Source of the DNA: Spirochaetales bacterium
GTDB lineage: Bacteria; Spirochaetota; Spirochaetia; Treponematales; Treponemataceae
Direction: 5' to 3'
DNA length: 64,000 bases
Assembly: GCA_003252395.1 (NCBI GenBank)
Contig: QKEL01000009.1
Coordinates: forward strand, 682,001 to 746,000
In this document: piece after piece, positions 20,148 through 28,149 of the stretch
How the letters are laid out: every line of letters begins with the position of its first letter
Position numbering within the stretch: the first letter of the stretch is position 1
Program-made: the position numbers and the translations under genes
Notes under the pieces: generated by a model
What the model saw: the letters and a program-made list of their open reading frames with translations, nothing else
Databases searched by the model: none
Told to the model about the DNA's origin: nothing

Positions 20148-20594
20148 TCAGACTTTCTTCCTCATAATATACGGCTCGCGCTTCCTCCGTTCAAGAAAGG
20201 ACTCGATTTCCGCGCGATCGTGCAGCTTTCCCTTGTTTACCCCCGGGCAATCGGCGGCATTGGCCGCCCACCAGTCCTCGTCCCGAAGGAGCGACGGCCA
20301 AAAGGGGTATGAAGAACATTGAAACGGGCGGGCCTCATAGGCGGTACAGCCCTGATCCCAGAAGACGCAATCGTAATTCTTCTTTTCGAGAAGGCATAGG
20401 TTTTCGGTTCCGTCGCCCCGGTCGACCCAGCGACAGTATCGTTCGATAAAGCGTTCCCGGCTCAGGCCTGCCCATTCGATCAAGCTTGCAAGGTCCCGCT
20501 CGGAAAGCCTCACCACCCCCGGATCATGACGGCAACAAAGCGAGCACCGCTGGCAGCTGAAATGCAGCCCCTCGGCGTAAAAAGGTTCATTCAT
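20148..20594 (-). CDS. YkgJ-family cysteine-cluster protein
   Basis: 148 residues. The N-terminal cluster CQRCSLCCRHDPGVVRL and the later CVFWDQGCTAYEARPFQC plus CLLEKK supply the eight or more cysteines of the CxxCxxCC (YkgJ, zinc- or iron-chelating) family, found in proteins of poorly defined function. ATG at 20594 has AGGGGG upstream. It is the first gene of the long minus-strand run that continues to mltG, dnaG, rpoD and mre. Confidence 0.85.
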   Translation of the reverse strand: MNEPFYAEGLHFSCQRCSLCCRHDPGVVRLSERDLASLIEWAGLSRERFIERYCRWVDRGDGTENLCLLEKKNYDCVFWDQGCTAYEARPFQCSSYPFWPSLLRDEDWWAANAADCPGVNKGKLHDRAEIESFLERRKREPYIMRKKV

Positions 20595-20627
20595 TGAGTA
20601 TACCCCCTTAATGCGGGTCGCGCGAAG

Positions 20628-20658
20628 AAAAAAAAAGCCTTCCTGTGAAGGAAGGCTT
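20628..20658 (-). terminator. Terminator after tRNA-Tyr
   Basis: Hairpin AAGCCTTCC / GGAAGGCTT with a six-base loop; on the minus strand it is followed by nine T. It starts just past the tRNA-Tyr 3' end. Confidence 0.9.
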
Positions 20659-20659
20659 T

Positions 20660-20741
20660 TGGGGAGACAAGGATTCGAACCTTGGAAGGCTGAGCCAACA
20701 GATTTACAGTCTGCCCCCTTTGACCACTCGGGAATCTCCCC
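20660..20741 (-). tRNA. tRNA-Tyr (GTA)
   Basis: 82 nt class II tRNA. The acceptor arm GGGGAGA pairs with TCTCCCC, the anticodon loop holds GTA, there is a long variable arm, and the T-loop is GGTTCGAATCC. CCA is not encoded after the discriminator A. Confidence 0.97.
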
Positions 20742-20772
20742 ATGAACGATCGCGTTTGCCGTGATCCTCTCA

Positions 20773-20846
20773 AGCCAACTCAGGGATTCGAACCCTGGAC
20801 CCCGAGATTACAAATCACGTGCTCTGGCCAGCTGAGCTAAGTTGGC
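20773..20846 (-). tRNA. tRNA-Thr (TGT)
   Basis: About 74 nt. Acceptor GCCAACT pairs with AGTTGGC, anticodon TGT lies in TTTGTAA, and the T-arm is CAGGGTTCGAATCCCTG. CCA is not encoded. It is 31 bases upstream of tRNA-Tyr and probably cotranscribed with it. Confidence 0.97.
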
Positions 20847-20862
20847 ATCGCGAACGAGCAGT

Positions 20863-20891
20863 AAATTACCTTATGGCCAAAAAAAAGTCAA
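20863..20891 (-). promoter_or_regulatory. Promoter of tRNA-Thr/tRNA-Tyr
   Basis: Minus strand TTGACT, 17-base spacer, TAATTT, placing +1 about ten bases before tRNA-Thr. The -35 overlaps the last codons of glgA. Confidence 0.75.
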
Positions 20892-22471
20892 TACCGGAGC
20901 TGAAGTTTTTTTTCGTAGAGGGGAAGGTATCCCTCCCTGATTATCCGGTCCCAATCAGCCTCCCGCGCCACGAAGGCCGACGCTTCGCGGATAATGGCAA
21001 GGTATTTCCCGTCGGTAAACCGGCGCCCGCCGCACCGGAGATAGTCTCGCGCTATTTCCGTCAGGAGCGCCGATACGTCATGGGCATCGTTGGGAACGGT
21101 GTCCTCGCCATAAAGAAAACCGGTTTTACCGGGGATTATCTTATTTAAGCCGCCCACGGCCCGCGCCAGGGGTATGGTTCCGTATATTTGGCCGATATAG
21201 TCCTCAAGACCGCAGGGCTCATACTCGCTCGGTAAGACCAGAAAATCGGAAGAGGCGACCACCAGCCGCGCCAGCGAGCGTTCGTATCCCCTGAGCAGGA
21301 GGAAACGAGCCGGGAAAGCCCAAGAAAGCGCCTCAAAGGCGTTCTCGAGATCGGGATCGCCCTGCCCCATTACGATAAAGCGGGCCCGGGATTCCTGTTC
21401 AAGCAAGGTTCGTACCGCCGCGGCCAAAACCGATAACCCTTTTTGGTGGGCGATCCTGCCCTGGTAACAAAACCAAACCGCCGTATCGGAATCGCCGCAG
21501 GAACCCGACGCGACCACTTCCGGCGGCAGCCCATTTTCTGAGATAGCGGCGATTAAGGCCTCTCGGCAACGGTATTTTCCCGCCAGGTCTCCCGAACCCG
21601 GGTCAAAACCGAAGGGAAGGCCGGACTTTTCCGGGGAACGGGGACAATAGCGGTCGCTATCGATTCCGTTGGTAACGCCGTATACGACGATGCCGCGACG
21701 GCGGAGCTCCCCCGAAAGGCCTTCGGTATGCGAATCGAAGAAGGGCGAGGTCAATTCCTCCGCGTACCAGGGAGATACGGTCATGAGGGTAGCGGTATGG
21801 GAGGCGATCAAGAAGGGTTCGATCCTCGTGCCTATTCGGCCGGATTCCAGTGTCTCCCGGCCCAAGCCGGTTAATCGCGCGGCGTATTCGGTATCGCGGA
21901 GGGTTTGCCGATACCCGGGGCCCGCATTATGCACGGTGACAAAAAAGGCGGTATCGGCGAAGAGCGGCGAGACGCGGCGGTCAGAACGCGCCAAGGCGGG
22001 CAATAACGCGGCGTGGGCGTCGTGACCGTGGACGACAGCGGGCTTCTCGCCGGTTCGGGCGGCGTACTCGATAACGGATTTCTGAAAGAGAACGTTCATG
22101 ACGTCGACGTCAAAATGGCCCATGCCGCGCCGCGCCCCGGGAATGCGCGCAGCCTCTTCCTCGGTATACACGTACACCTGGTGCTTTCCGGAAAACACCC
22201 GGGAACCGACGAGAATTACGGGAATGCCGTTACAGGAAAGAGAGGCGAAATCGACATCGTAACGGTCGTCGTCGACCTCGATTGTCGCGCGGAAAAGTTC
22301 CGTCGAGGGGCTATCCATAAAGCCGTATCGGGGCAAAAAGACCGTGACCGATTCGCCGAGGCGCGCCAAGGCCTCCGCCTGGGAACGCGTTACGTTCTTG
22401 ACTCCCCCGGCTTCGGCAAGCCCGGCGTATTCCCGGACGGCCAGCCAGACCGGCCCTCCCAACGCGCTCAT
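20888..22471 (-). CDS. glgA: Glycogen synthase-like glycosyltransferase (GT5)
   Basis: 527 residues, two Rossmann domains of the GT-B fold. The N-terminus carries VREYAGLAEAGGVKNVTRSQ, where most bacterial GlgA have K-T-G-G-L; the nucleotide-sugar-binding lysine is Glu here. HGHDAHAALLPAL and TVHNAGPGYRQT match the GT5 HGHDW and TVHNxxxQG blocks. The C-terminal block PSEYEPCGLEDYIGQIYGT with the catalytic glutamate is well conserved. It would extend alpha-1,4-glucan from ADP- or UDP-glucose; the altered loop leaves donor choice open. The ATG overlaps the aroH stop (ATGA). Confidence 0.88.
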   Translation of the reverse strand: MSALGGPVWLAVREYAGLAEAGGVKNVTRSQAEALARLGESVTVFLPRYGFMDSPSTELFRATIEVDDDRYDVDFASLSCNGIPVILVGSRVFSGKHQVYVYTEEEAARIPGARRGMGHFDVDVMNVLFQKSVIEYAARTGEKPAVVHGHDAHAALLPALARSDRRVSPLFADTAFFVTVHNAGPGYRQTLRDTEYAARLTGLGRETLESGRIGTRIEPFLIASHTATLMTVSPWYAEELTSPFFDSHTEGLSGELRRRGIVVYGVTNGIDSDRYCPRSPEKSGLPFGFDPGSGDLAGKYRCREALIAAISENGLPPEVVASGSCGDSDTAVWFCYQGRIAHQKGLSVLAAAVRTLLEQESRARFIVMGQGDPDLENAFEALSWAFPARFLLLRGYERSLARLVVASSDFLVLPSEYEPCGLEDYIGQIYGTIPLARAVGGLNKIIPGKTGFLYGEDTVPNDAHDVSALLTEIARDYLRCGGRRFTDGKYLAIIREASAFVAREADWDRIIREGYLPLYEKKLQLRY

Positions 22472-22863
22472 GTACCGGATGTCCCGGCTTTCCCGGCGAC
22501 TCCCGCAAGGTCGGGGCGCAGGGCCTCGGCCCCGTTCAGGTAAACGGGAGCCGGAGACGCCGTTCCGTAATACGTGATTAAGACGCGCACTACCTTGGGC
22601 AGATACCCCTCAACGTACGGTTCAGCCGAGGCAAACAACGGAAGGGACTCGGCGAGGCCCGCCTTTCGCAGGGCGGTCGCCGGATTCATGGCCGTTAAGT
22701 CATTGGTCATGGTGAATAGAATCGAGACGATGTCCGACTCGCGTATACCGTTCCGCTTCACGATCTGGGCGTAAAGCTCGGGGACCATCTCGCCGATGGA
22801 CGTTTCCGTATTCTCGCAGCATACCGCGCCGCGAACCGCGTAAAGCCGATCTGTAGTGCTCAT
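22468..22863 (-). CDS. aroH: Chorismate mutase, AroH class
   Basis: 131 residues; begins YAVRGAVCCENTETSI and contains SILFTMTNDLTAMNPATALR and RVLITYYG, the trimeric AroH fold with the conserved Arg and the L..YL/RVL region. It converts chorismate to prephenate for Phe/Tyr synthesis. The C-terminal 25 residues (LNGAEALRPDLAG onwards) match the usual tail. The promoter at 22872-22901 puts +1 almost at the ATG and no Shine-Dalgarno is visible, so the mRNA is probably leaderless. glgA follows with a four-base overlap. Confidence 0.92.
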   Translation of the reverse strand: MSTTDRLYAVRGAVCCENTETSIGEMVPELYAQIVKRNGIRESDIVSILFTMTNDLTAMNPATALRKAGLAESLPLFASAEPYVEGYLPKVVRVLITYYGTASPAPVYLNGAEALRPDLAGVAGKAGTSGT

Positions 22864-22871
22864 GTTGGGCT

Positions 22872-22901
22872 ATAATAAGTTGCGTCGAAAAACTTTGTCA
22901 A
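22872..22901 (-). promoter_or_regulatory. Promoter of aroH-glgA, predicted leaderless
   Basis: Minus strand TTGACA, 18-base spacer, TATTAT, then eight bases to the aroH ATG. The -35 overlaps the stop of the preceding membrane-protein gene. Confidence 0.8.
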
Positions 22902-23245
22902 CGACCGGTGCCCGCGGCCAACAATAATATGCCCCGCGAAATCAGGGCGGCAGACAGGGAAAAGACCAGGCACAGAACGCTCACCGTGAACATGCCCAAG
23001 TAGGGGCCCCTCTTTCCCCCGATGAAGACCGACAGCTCGAGGACCGCGGAAGTGGCGGAAACGAGGGTAGCGAGCATAGAGGCGGCGGATAGCACGGTGA
23101 GCACGATGAATTGGGACGTATCGAGAAAATCCTGGCCGTTCCCCAAAAAAAACAGGAGAATCAACCCGAAGGAAAAAAAAGTGAGAAAGAGCGTCGCGCG
23201 ATGCAAAAAGCGGATCGTCAACTGCTTTCGGCTTTTCCTGACCAT
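22898..23245 (-). CDS. Small integral membrane protein, unknown function
   Basis: 115 residues from ATG 23245: a basic N-terminus (MVRKSRKQLTIRFLHR) and three hydrophobic segments (about 17-40, 48-72, 85-112). I recognise no family. AGGGGAG lies 15 bases upstream, longer than ideal. A longer in-frame reading to 23353 would overlap the divergent gene start, so I prefer the ATG at 23245. Confidence 0.65.
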   Translation of the reverse strand: MVRKSRKQLTIRFLHRATLFLTFFSFGLILLFFLGNGQDFLDTSQFIVLTVLSAASMLATLVSATSAVLELSVFIGGKRGPYLGMFTVSVLCLVFSLSAALISRGILLLAAGTGR

Positions 23246-23279
23246 AAAAGTACGGTATACTCCCCTTAGTGCTTCGTTT

Positions 23280-23307
23280 ACTATACTCTCAATCGGCTGA
23301 CTTGTAA
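23280..23307 (-). promoter_or_regulatory. Promoter of the 22898-23245 membrane gene
   Basis: Minus strand TTACAA, 16-base spacer, TATAGT. The -10 overlaps a plus-strand TATACT (23282-23287) that could serve the divergent gene at 23322, giving two overlapping -10 elements. Confidence 0.6.
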
Positions 23308-23321
23308 CAGGGGATTTACGG

Positions 23322-24179
23322 ATGAAAAAACTGTTCCTCGCTTTGCTTCTCATTCTTGCCTTTGCCGGAACTGCGTTTTATTTCGGCTGGACGTCTTTCG
23401 CCGTACCCTTGGGTAACTATGGGGTACTGAGCACTAAAACCGGCGGCGTTTCCCAAAACGTCATCGAAAACGGCCGCTTTTCGTGGAACTGGGAACGGCT
23501 TATCCCCACCAACGCCCGTTTGACGGTATTTTCCGACACGGCTCGAATCGTAAGAATTTCAAATTCCGGTACCCTACCCTCAGCCGAACTGTACGCCAAC
23601 GTCGCCGGGGGAAAGCCGAATTTCGCGTGGAAGATCGAGGGATCGGTTTCTGCCCGGATCAATCCGACCCGGTTGCCGGAATTGGTAAAAACGGGCGTTT
23701 CCGACCAAAACGGTCTTGAGCAATGGATCGATTCACGGGTTTCGGCCCTGGTGGATTCCGCCCTGAATAAGGCGCTCTCCCTCGCTATTTCAGGCGAACT
23801 GTCGGACGCCGGTCAAATTCCCGACGCGCGCGCCTTGGCCGAAGAAATTCGGAAAAACCTTATGGAGGCGTCGGGAGGCGATTTCATCGCGGCGGATACC
23901 CATATAGAAACCCTGTTGTTACCCGACACTGACCTGTATCGGCTCGCGAAGAAAACCTATCTGGCGTATCTGGAAGCGAAGTCGCAGGAATTTTCGGATG
24001 CCGCTGTCCGGGAGGCAACGTACGCGGCGACAGACCAATATACCCTGGACCGCTATGAGAAGTGGGGAGCGCTCCTCACCAAATATCCCATACTTATCGA
24101 CTTCATCACCGTATCGAACGGCAATCCCGAGGCCGCCCTCAAGAAGGTTCGCGCCTCCTCGGGTCAGGAAAGCGAGTAA
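23322..24179 (+). CDS. Membrane-anchored SPFH/band-7-like protein
   Basis: 285 residues. One N-terminal hydrophobic segment (about 3-22) is followed by VPLGNYGVLSTKTGGVSQ and VIENGRFSWNWERLIPTNA, the layout of the first beta-strands of SPFH/prohibitin domains, then a helical C-terminal half with repeated Ala-rich helices (about 190-250). The similarity is remote and judged by eye. AGGGGA seven bases before the ATG supports the start. It ends convergently with thiN, overlapping by 16 bases. Confidence 0.65.
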   Translation: MKKLFLALLLILAFAGTAFYFGWTSFAVPLGNYGVLSTKTGGVSQNVIENGRFSWNWERLIPTNARLTVFSDTARIVRISNSGTLPSAELYANVAGGKPNFAWKIEGSVSARINPTRLPELVKTGVSDQNGLEQWIDSRVSALVDSALNKALSLAISGELSDAGQIPDARALAEEIRKNLMEASGGDFIAADTHIETLLLPDTDLYRLAKKTYLAYLEAKSQEFSDAAVREATYAATDQYTLDRYEKWGALLTKYPILIDFITVSNGNPEAALKKVRASSGQESE

Positions 24180-24820
24180 ATCGCGCGAGAATCGAGGATA
24201 ACGATGAACGAACCTGCCTTTACCTCGATTTCGCACGGTGTTCCGTCCCTGCGGTTGCTCAGGCTATAGGCGCCGGAATCCCAGCGAAGGGCGTCTACGG
24301 GCCATCGCAAGCCCGTGCCCCGCAACGCATGGGGACCCGCGCCGACGGCAAAGACCGAAATGGGTTCGTCTTCGGGGATAGCGCTCAATTCAATACGGCG
24401 AAAGGGAAAGCGCGCGCCCAAGGTCACGGCGAGGCTCTCTTCGCCTACCCAGACGGACGGCGCGTTCACGCCGTCGAAGAGCGCGCGCAGGGCTAAAATG
24501 TGGTCCAATCGACCGCCGCTGCCGCCGATAAGCACCGTTTCCGCGCACCCCTTATCCCGAAGCAATCCCAACGCCAGCTCGGTATCCGTCGCGTCCTTGT
24601 CGCGGGGCATCGTAATCACCCTGTCTTCGCGTAAGCGCGAGAGCAAGGAGCGGTCCGTAAGGCTATCCATGTCGCCCACGGCATAATCGGGTACGATACC
24701 GGCGGCGATCGCCGTATCCAATCCCGAATCGGCAGCTACGCATAAATCGCACGCTTCGGCGTATCGGGCGATAATTCGCGGTTCGGGAGCCCGCCCTCCC
24801 GTAATTACCAAACCTCTCAC
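24164..24820 (-). CDS. thiN: Thiamine pyrophosphokinase
   Basis: 218 residues from GTG 24820 with GGGAGG nine bases upstream. Conserved blocks are VITGGRAPEP, AADSGLDTAIAAGIVPD, VGDMDSL, DKDATDTELAL and GGSGGRLDHILA, all diagnostic of ThiN/TPK. It transfers pyrophosphate from ATP to thiamine to make the cofactor TPP. In-frame codons upstream of 24820 cross into the divergent pcnB gene and are not homologous. Confidence 0.93.
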   Translation of the reverse strand: MRGLVITGGRAPEPRIIARYAEACDLCVAADSGLDTAIAAGIVPDYAVGDMDSLTDRSLLSRLREDRVITMPRDKDATDTELALGLLRDKGCAETVLIGGSGGRLDHILALRALFDGVNAPSVWVGEESLAVTLGARFPFRRIELSAIPEDEPISVFAVGAGPHALRGTGLRWPVDALRWDSGAYSLSNRRDGTPCEIEVKAGSFIVILDSRAIYSLS

Positions 24821-24844
24821 CTGAACCAGCCTCCCTTCCCGCCC

Positions 24845-24874
24845 TTGTGAATCAACGGGCGAACGCAGTATAAT
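24845..24874 (+). promoter_or_regulatory. Promoter of the CCA-adding enzyme gene, predicted leaderless
   Basis: TTGTGA, 18-base spacer, TATAAT, then nine bases to the ATG at 24884, so +1 falls within about three bases of the start codon. No Shine-Dalgarno is visible. Confidence 0.75.
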
Positions 24875-24883
24875 AGACCGGCG

Positions 24884-26260
24884 ATGAATAGAATACCCGT
24901 ACCCGGAATACTCAAAGACCTTTCGCGAACCTTTACCGAGGCGGGGTACCGCGTATACCTTGTCGGGGGCGCCGTTCGGGATATCTACCTGTGCAGGGCC
25001 GCGGGCGACTGGGACGTCGCCACCGACGCCCCGCCGGAATCGGTCATGCGGCTCTTTCGCCGCGTCATCCCCACGGGCATCGCGCACGGAACCGTTACCA
25101 TCCATCATAAGGGCGCCATGATCGAATGCACCACCTTCCGAACGGAAACCGGTTATTCCGACGGAAGGAGACCCGATTCCGTCGCCTACGCGGCGACCAT
25201 CGAAGAAGACCTGTCTCGCCGCGACTTTACCATGAACGCCATCGCCGTCTCCCTGCCCGACGGCGAAGTGGTCGACCCCTTCAACGGGAGGGGCGATATC
25301 AAGGCGGGCCTCATCAAGACCGTGGGAAACGCCGAGGAACGGTTCGGAGAGGACGGGCTGAGGCCCCTACGCGCGGTCCGTTTTTCGGCACAACTCGATT
25401 TCCGTCTCGACGACCGCACCAAAGACGCCATTCGGCCCGCCCTTGGCGTTACCGCCCTCGTCGCGAAAGAACGGGTTAGGGACGAATTGAGCAAGCTACT
25501 CCGGTCGCCCGTTCCCTCCACCGGCCTTCGCATCATGGAAGAAACGGGCCTCCTCGATTTGCTCCTGCCGGAACTGGCTGCCTGCAGGGGCGTGGAACAA
25601 AAGGGGCTGCATCGATTTGACGTTCTAGACCACCTGTATCTCGCGTGCGACGCCTGTCCGCAAAACAGCCTCGAGCTTCGCCTTGCCGGCCTTTTTCACG
25701 ATATCGGCAAGCCGGAAACCCGCGTTACCGACGAGCACGGCATCCACAGCTTCCATCACCACGAAGTCGCCTCCGCTAAAATCGCGGAAAAAGTGCTCAA
25801 CCGCCTGCGGTATCCCCAGAAAACCGTGCGTACGGTAGCGCATCTGGTTGCGCAGCATATGTTCCACTACGAACCCAATTGGTCCGACGCCGCGGTGCGC
25901 CGTTTCATAGTACGCGTGGGAAAGGAGAGTATTCCCGCCCTCTTCGACCTGAGACGGGCCGATGGCTGGGCCATTTCGGGAGTACGGGGGGAACCGCTTC
26001 ACTTAAGCGAATTCGGCGAACGCATAGACGGAGTTCTGGCCCGCGACCATGCCTTTTCCCTTAAGGATTTGGCGGTAAACGGGAATGACCTGATCCGCTC
26101 GGGAATTCCCGCGGGACCGGAAACGGGCATGGTATTGAAAGAATTGTTCGAGGCCGTGCTCGACGATCCGGAACTCAACGACCGTAACCGCCTGATGGAG
26201 ATCGCCCGAGCCTTTTATAACCGAATCACGGGGCTGGGGACTGCGGTTGCTCGAGAATAG
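24884..26260 (+). CDS. CCA-adding tRNA nucleotidyltransferase with HD domain
   Basis: 458 residues of the class II polymerase-beta superfamily. The head domain has YLVGGAVRDIYLCR, GDWDVATDA with the two catalytic Asp, and TFRTE; RRDFTMNAIA and DPFNGRGDI follow. An HD domain (GLFHDIGKPETR and FHHHEVAS, about residues 265-300) is in the C-terminal half. It adds or repairs CCA on tRNA, needed here because the three tRNA genes in the window lack encoded CCA. A poly(A) polymerase role is possible but less likely. Its last 35 bases overlap rnc on the other strand. Confidence 0.92.
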   Translation: MNRIPVPGILKDLSRTFTEAGYRVYLVGGAVRDIYLCRAAGDWDVATDAPPESVMRLFRRVIPTGIAHGTVTIHHKGAMIECTTFRTETGYSDGRRPDSVAYAATIEEDLSRRDFTMNAIAVSLPDGEVVDPFNGRGDIKAGLIKTVGNAEERFGEDGLRPLRAVRFSAQLDFRLDDRTKDAIRPALGVTALVAKERVRDELSKLLRSPVPSTGLRIMEETGLLDLLLPELAACRGVEQKGLHRFDVLDHLYLACDACPQNSLELRLAGLFHDIGKPETRVTDEHGIHSFHHHEVASAKIAEKVLNRLRYPQKTVRTVAHLVAQHMFHYEPNWSDAAVRRFIVRVGKESIPALFDLRRADGWAISGVRGEPLHLSEFGERIDGVLARDHAFSLKDLAVNGNDLIRSGIPAGPETGMVLKELFEAVLDDPELNDRNRLMEIARAFYNRITGLGTAVARE

Positions 26261-26975
26261 AGAGGGCGTGCGCGGCAACGGAAGCCGCAGCCTGTTCTGC
26301 TTCCTTTTTGTTTTTTCCCTGTTCAGGCCCATACGTATTGCCGTTGATTTCCACGTTTACCCAAAAGGTACGATCGTGGTCCGGACCGCTTTTCCGTACC
26401 AACGTATACTTCGGCACCGTCTTATACGTCTTTTGAACGTACTCCTGTAACAGGGTTTTATAGTCCCGATGATGCCGGTTTTCCATTACGAGGGTAATGC
26501 GGGGATCCATTAAATCAAGGACAAAGCGTTCCGCGGCCCGAAAGCCCGAGTCGAGATACAGGGCGCCGATTACCGCTTCGGTGGCGTCGGCCAGAATTGC
26601 TTTTTTCTTTCGCCCGCCCGAAAGCTCCTCTCCCTTACCGAGAATGAGGCATTCGTCAATGCCGATCTGGAGCGCTAGTTCCGAAAGCGTATCCTCGGAA
26701 ACCACGACGGACTTAGTCTTAGCGAGATCCCCTTCGGGGCGATCGGCCATGCATTCGTAAAGGCGCGCGGCCACGGCCATGCCCAAAACGGCATCGCCTA
26801 AAAATTCCAGGCGCTCGTTATTGACGCGTTCCTTGGTCGTTTCATTGGAATAGGATCGATGATGGAAGGCCAAATCAAGAAGGCCGATATCGCGGAAGCG
26901 TATACCGGCCTTCTTCTGGAAATGGTGGAGCACTCGCTTGCGTTCCCCATCCGACTGAGGGATAAACGGAAACAT
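26226..26975 (-). CDS. rnc: Ribonuclease III
   Basis: 249 residues. The catalytic signature NNERLEFLGDAVLGMAVA is near residues 48-66, with the second acidic cluster at LADATEAVIGALYLD (about 120). A double-stranded-RNA-binding domain follows (about 165-240: DYKTLLQEYVQKTYKTVP through GKNKKEAEQAAA). It processes rRNA precursors and structured RNAs. It is the last gene of the rpmF-acpP-rnc set and ends convergently inside the CCA-adding enzyme gene. Confidence 0.95.
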   Translation of the reverse strand: MFPFIPQSDGERKRVLHHFQKKAGIRFRDIGLLDLAFHHRSYSNETTKERVNNERLEFLGDAVLGMAVAARLYECMADRPEGDLAKTKSVVVSEDTLSELALQIGIDECLILGKGEELSGGRKKKAILADATEAVIGALYLDSGFRAAERFVLDLMDPRITLVMENRHHRDYKTLLQEYVQKTYKTVPKYTLVRKSGPDHDRTFWVNVEINGNTYGPEQGKNKKEAEQAAASVAAHALSILEQPQSPAP

Positions 26976-27001
26976 ACCGAGACGCTCCGACGTTTCGTTG
27001 C

Positions 27002-27238
27002 TTATTTCTGAACCGACTTGATAAAGTCGTAGGCGTCGCGCACGGTTTCGAACTCGTTCGCCTTCTCGTCGGGAATGCTCACGCCCATCTCTTCCTCGAT
27101 GGCATAGACCAGCTCATAGGTATCGAGGCTGTCCGCGCCAAGGTCCTGGCGGAAGGAGGCGTCAAGGGTGATCTTGGATTCATCGATTTCGAGTTTGTCG
27201 GCGATAAGCTTTTGAATCTTCTGGAATAATTCGTCCAT
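27002..27238 (-). CDS. acpP: Acyl carrier protein
   Basis: 78 residues, full length. The phosphopantetheine attachment site is the serine in LGADSLDTYELVYAIEEE (about residue 37). It carries acyl intermediates for fatty-acid and lipid synthesis. It sits between rpmF (18 bases upstream) and rnc, a common bacterial order. coaD, which makes the CoA precursor of its prosthetic group, is just upstream. Confidence 0.97.
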   Translation of the reverse strand: MDELFQKIQKLIADKLEIDESKITLDASFRQDLGADSLDTYELVYAIEEEMGVSIPDEKANEFETVRDAYDFIKSVQK

Positions 27239-27256
27239 TATGATGCTCCTATCGGT

Positions 27257-27445
27257 TTAACCGTTATTTTCGGGTGTGATGACCTGACGACCGCGGTAAA
27301 AACCGCACTTGGGGCACACACGGTGTGACATAATTAGGTTTCCGCAATTTCCGCATTCAGTCAGGGTCGGCGCGGTTAGGCGCATGTTGATTCCCTGGCG
27401 GCGGCGGGTTCGGGCCTTAGACGTTTTCGCTCTGGGCACTGCCAT
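27257..27445 (-). CDS. rpmF: Ribosomal protein bL32
   Basis: 62 residues, MAVPRAKTSKARTRRRQG at the start and a zinc ribbon with CGNC and CPKC. GAGG nine bases before the ATG supports this start. A longer frame to 27493 lacks support. It is a structural protein of the 50S subunit. Confidence 0.96.
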   Translation of the reverse strand: MAVPRAKTSKARTRRRQGINMRLTAPTLTECGNCGNLIMSHRVCPKCGFYRGRQVITPENNG

Positions 27446-27504
27446 ATATTCAACCTCACATAAAAAATTGTTCCAAACACAAGTTAGACACAAAGATACA
27501 GCAG

Positions 27505-27533
27505 ATACTAAATAGTTTCCGCAAAACTGTCAA
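27505..27533 (-). promoter_or_regulatory. Promoter of rpmF-acpP-rnc
   Basis: Minus strand TTGACA, 17-base spacer, TAGTAT, leaving a leader of about 50 bases with a normal Shine-Dalgarno before rpmF. Confidence 0.8.
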
Positions 27534-27566
27534 GCCGTGCCTTACATTTTTTCAGAATTTGTCGAA

Positions 27567-28055
27567 TTAGGACGTAGAACGATGGTATCGTTCCTTCAGG
27601 GCCCGCGCTACCGAATCGGGGACCATGGTGGAAACATCGCCGCCGTAACTGGCCAATTCCTTGATGGCGCTGGACCGGAGCACAAAGTACTGCGGTTCGG
27701 TAGAAAGGAAAATCGTTTCGATTTCGGGGTTTAAGCCATGATTCATCATGGCCAAGTCAAATTCGTAGGAAAAATCCGCAAGATTTCGCACGCCCCGTAT
27801 AAGAACGCGGGCCCCGGCTTCCCGGGCGTATTCCACGATAAGGCGGTTCCAGGAGTGGACCTGGACATTATCCCATTCGGATACCAGATCACGCATGAGG
27901 GAAACCCGTTCATCCGCGGAAAAAAGGTAATCCTTCTCGCTATTTACCGCCACAACCACGTGCACTTCGTTGAAAATCGCGCGCGCCCGCTCAATGACGT
28001 TCAGGTGTCCCCACGTAGGCGGATCGAAAGATCCCGGAAAAACTGCTTTTACCAT
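27567..28055 (-). CDS. coaD: Phosphopantetheine adenylyltransferase
   Basis: 162 residues. The nucleotidyltransferase motif is [17 protein letters not shown] (T/HxGH), followed by [20 protein letters not shown] and [20 protein letters not shown]. It forms dephospho-CoA from 4'-phosphopantetheine and ATP. The promoter places +1 at the ATG and no Shine-Dalgarno is seen, so translation is predicted to be leaderless. Confidence 0.96.
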   Translation of the reverse strand: MVKAVFPGSFDPPTWGHLNVIERARAIFNEVHVVVAVNSEKDYLFSADERVSLMRDLVSEWDNVQVHSWNRLIVEYAREAGARVLIRGVRNLADFSYEFDLAMMNHGLNPEIETIFLSTEPQYFVLRSSAIKELASYGGDVSTMVPDSVARALKERYHRSTS

Positions 28056-28062
28056 AGCCGAT

Positions 28063-28092
28063 ACTGTACGGCCTACCCTTCTTGTCCGTCAA
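28063..28092 (-). promoter_or_regulatory. Promoter of coaD, predicted leaderless
   Basis: Minus strand TTGACG, 18-base spacer, TACAGT, then seven bases to the coaD ATG. Confidence 0.75.
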
Positions 28093-28114
28093 CACCGCGT
28101 AACCAAAAAGTTAT

Positions 28115-28143
28115 TTGACGGAAATCAAGCCTCGGAGTAGTAT
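28115..28143 (+). promoter_or_regulatory. Promoter of the 28150 lipoprotein, predicted leaderless
   Basis: TTGACG, 17-base spacer, TAGTAT, then six bases to the ATG at 28150. It diverges from the coaD promoter; the two -35 elements are 22 bases apart. Confidence 0.75.
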
Positions 28144-28149
28144 GTCTAT

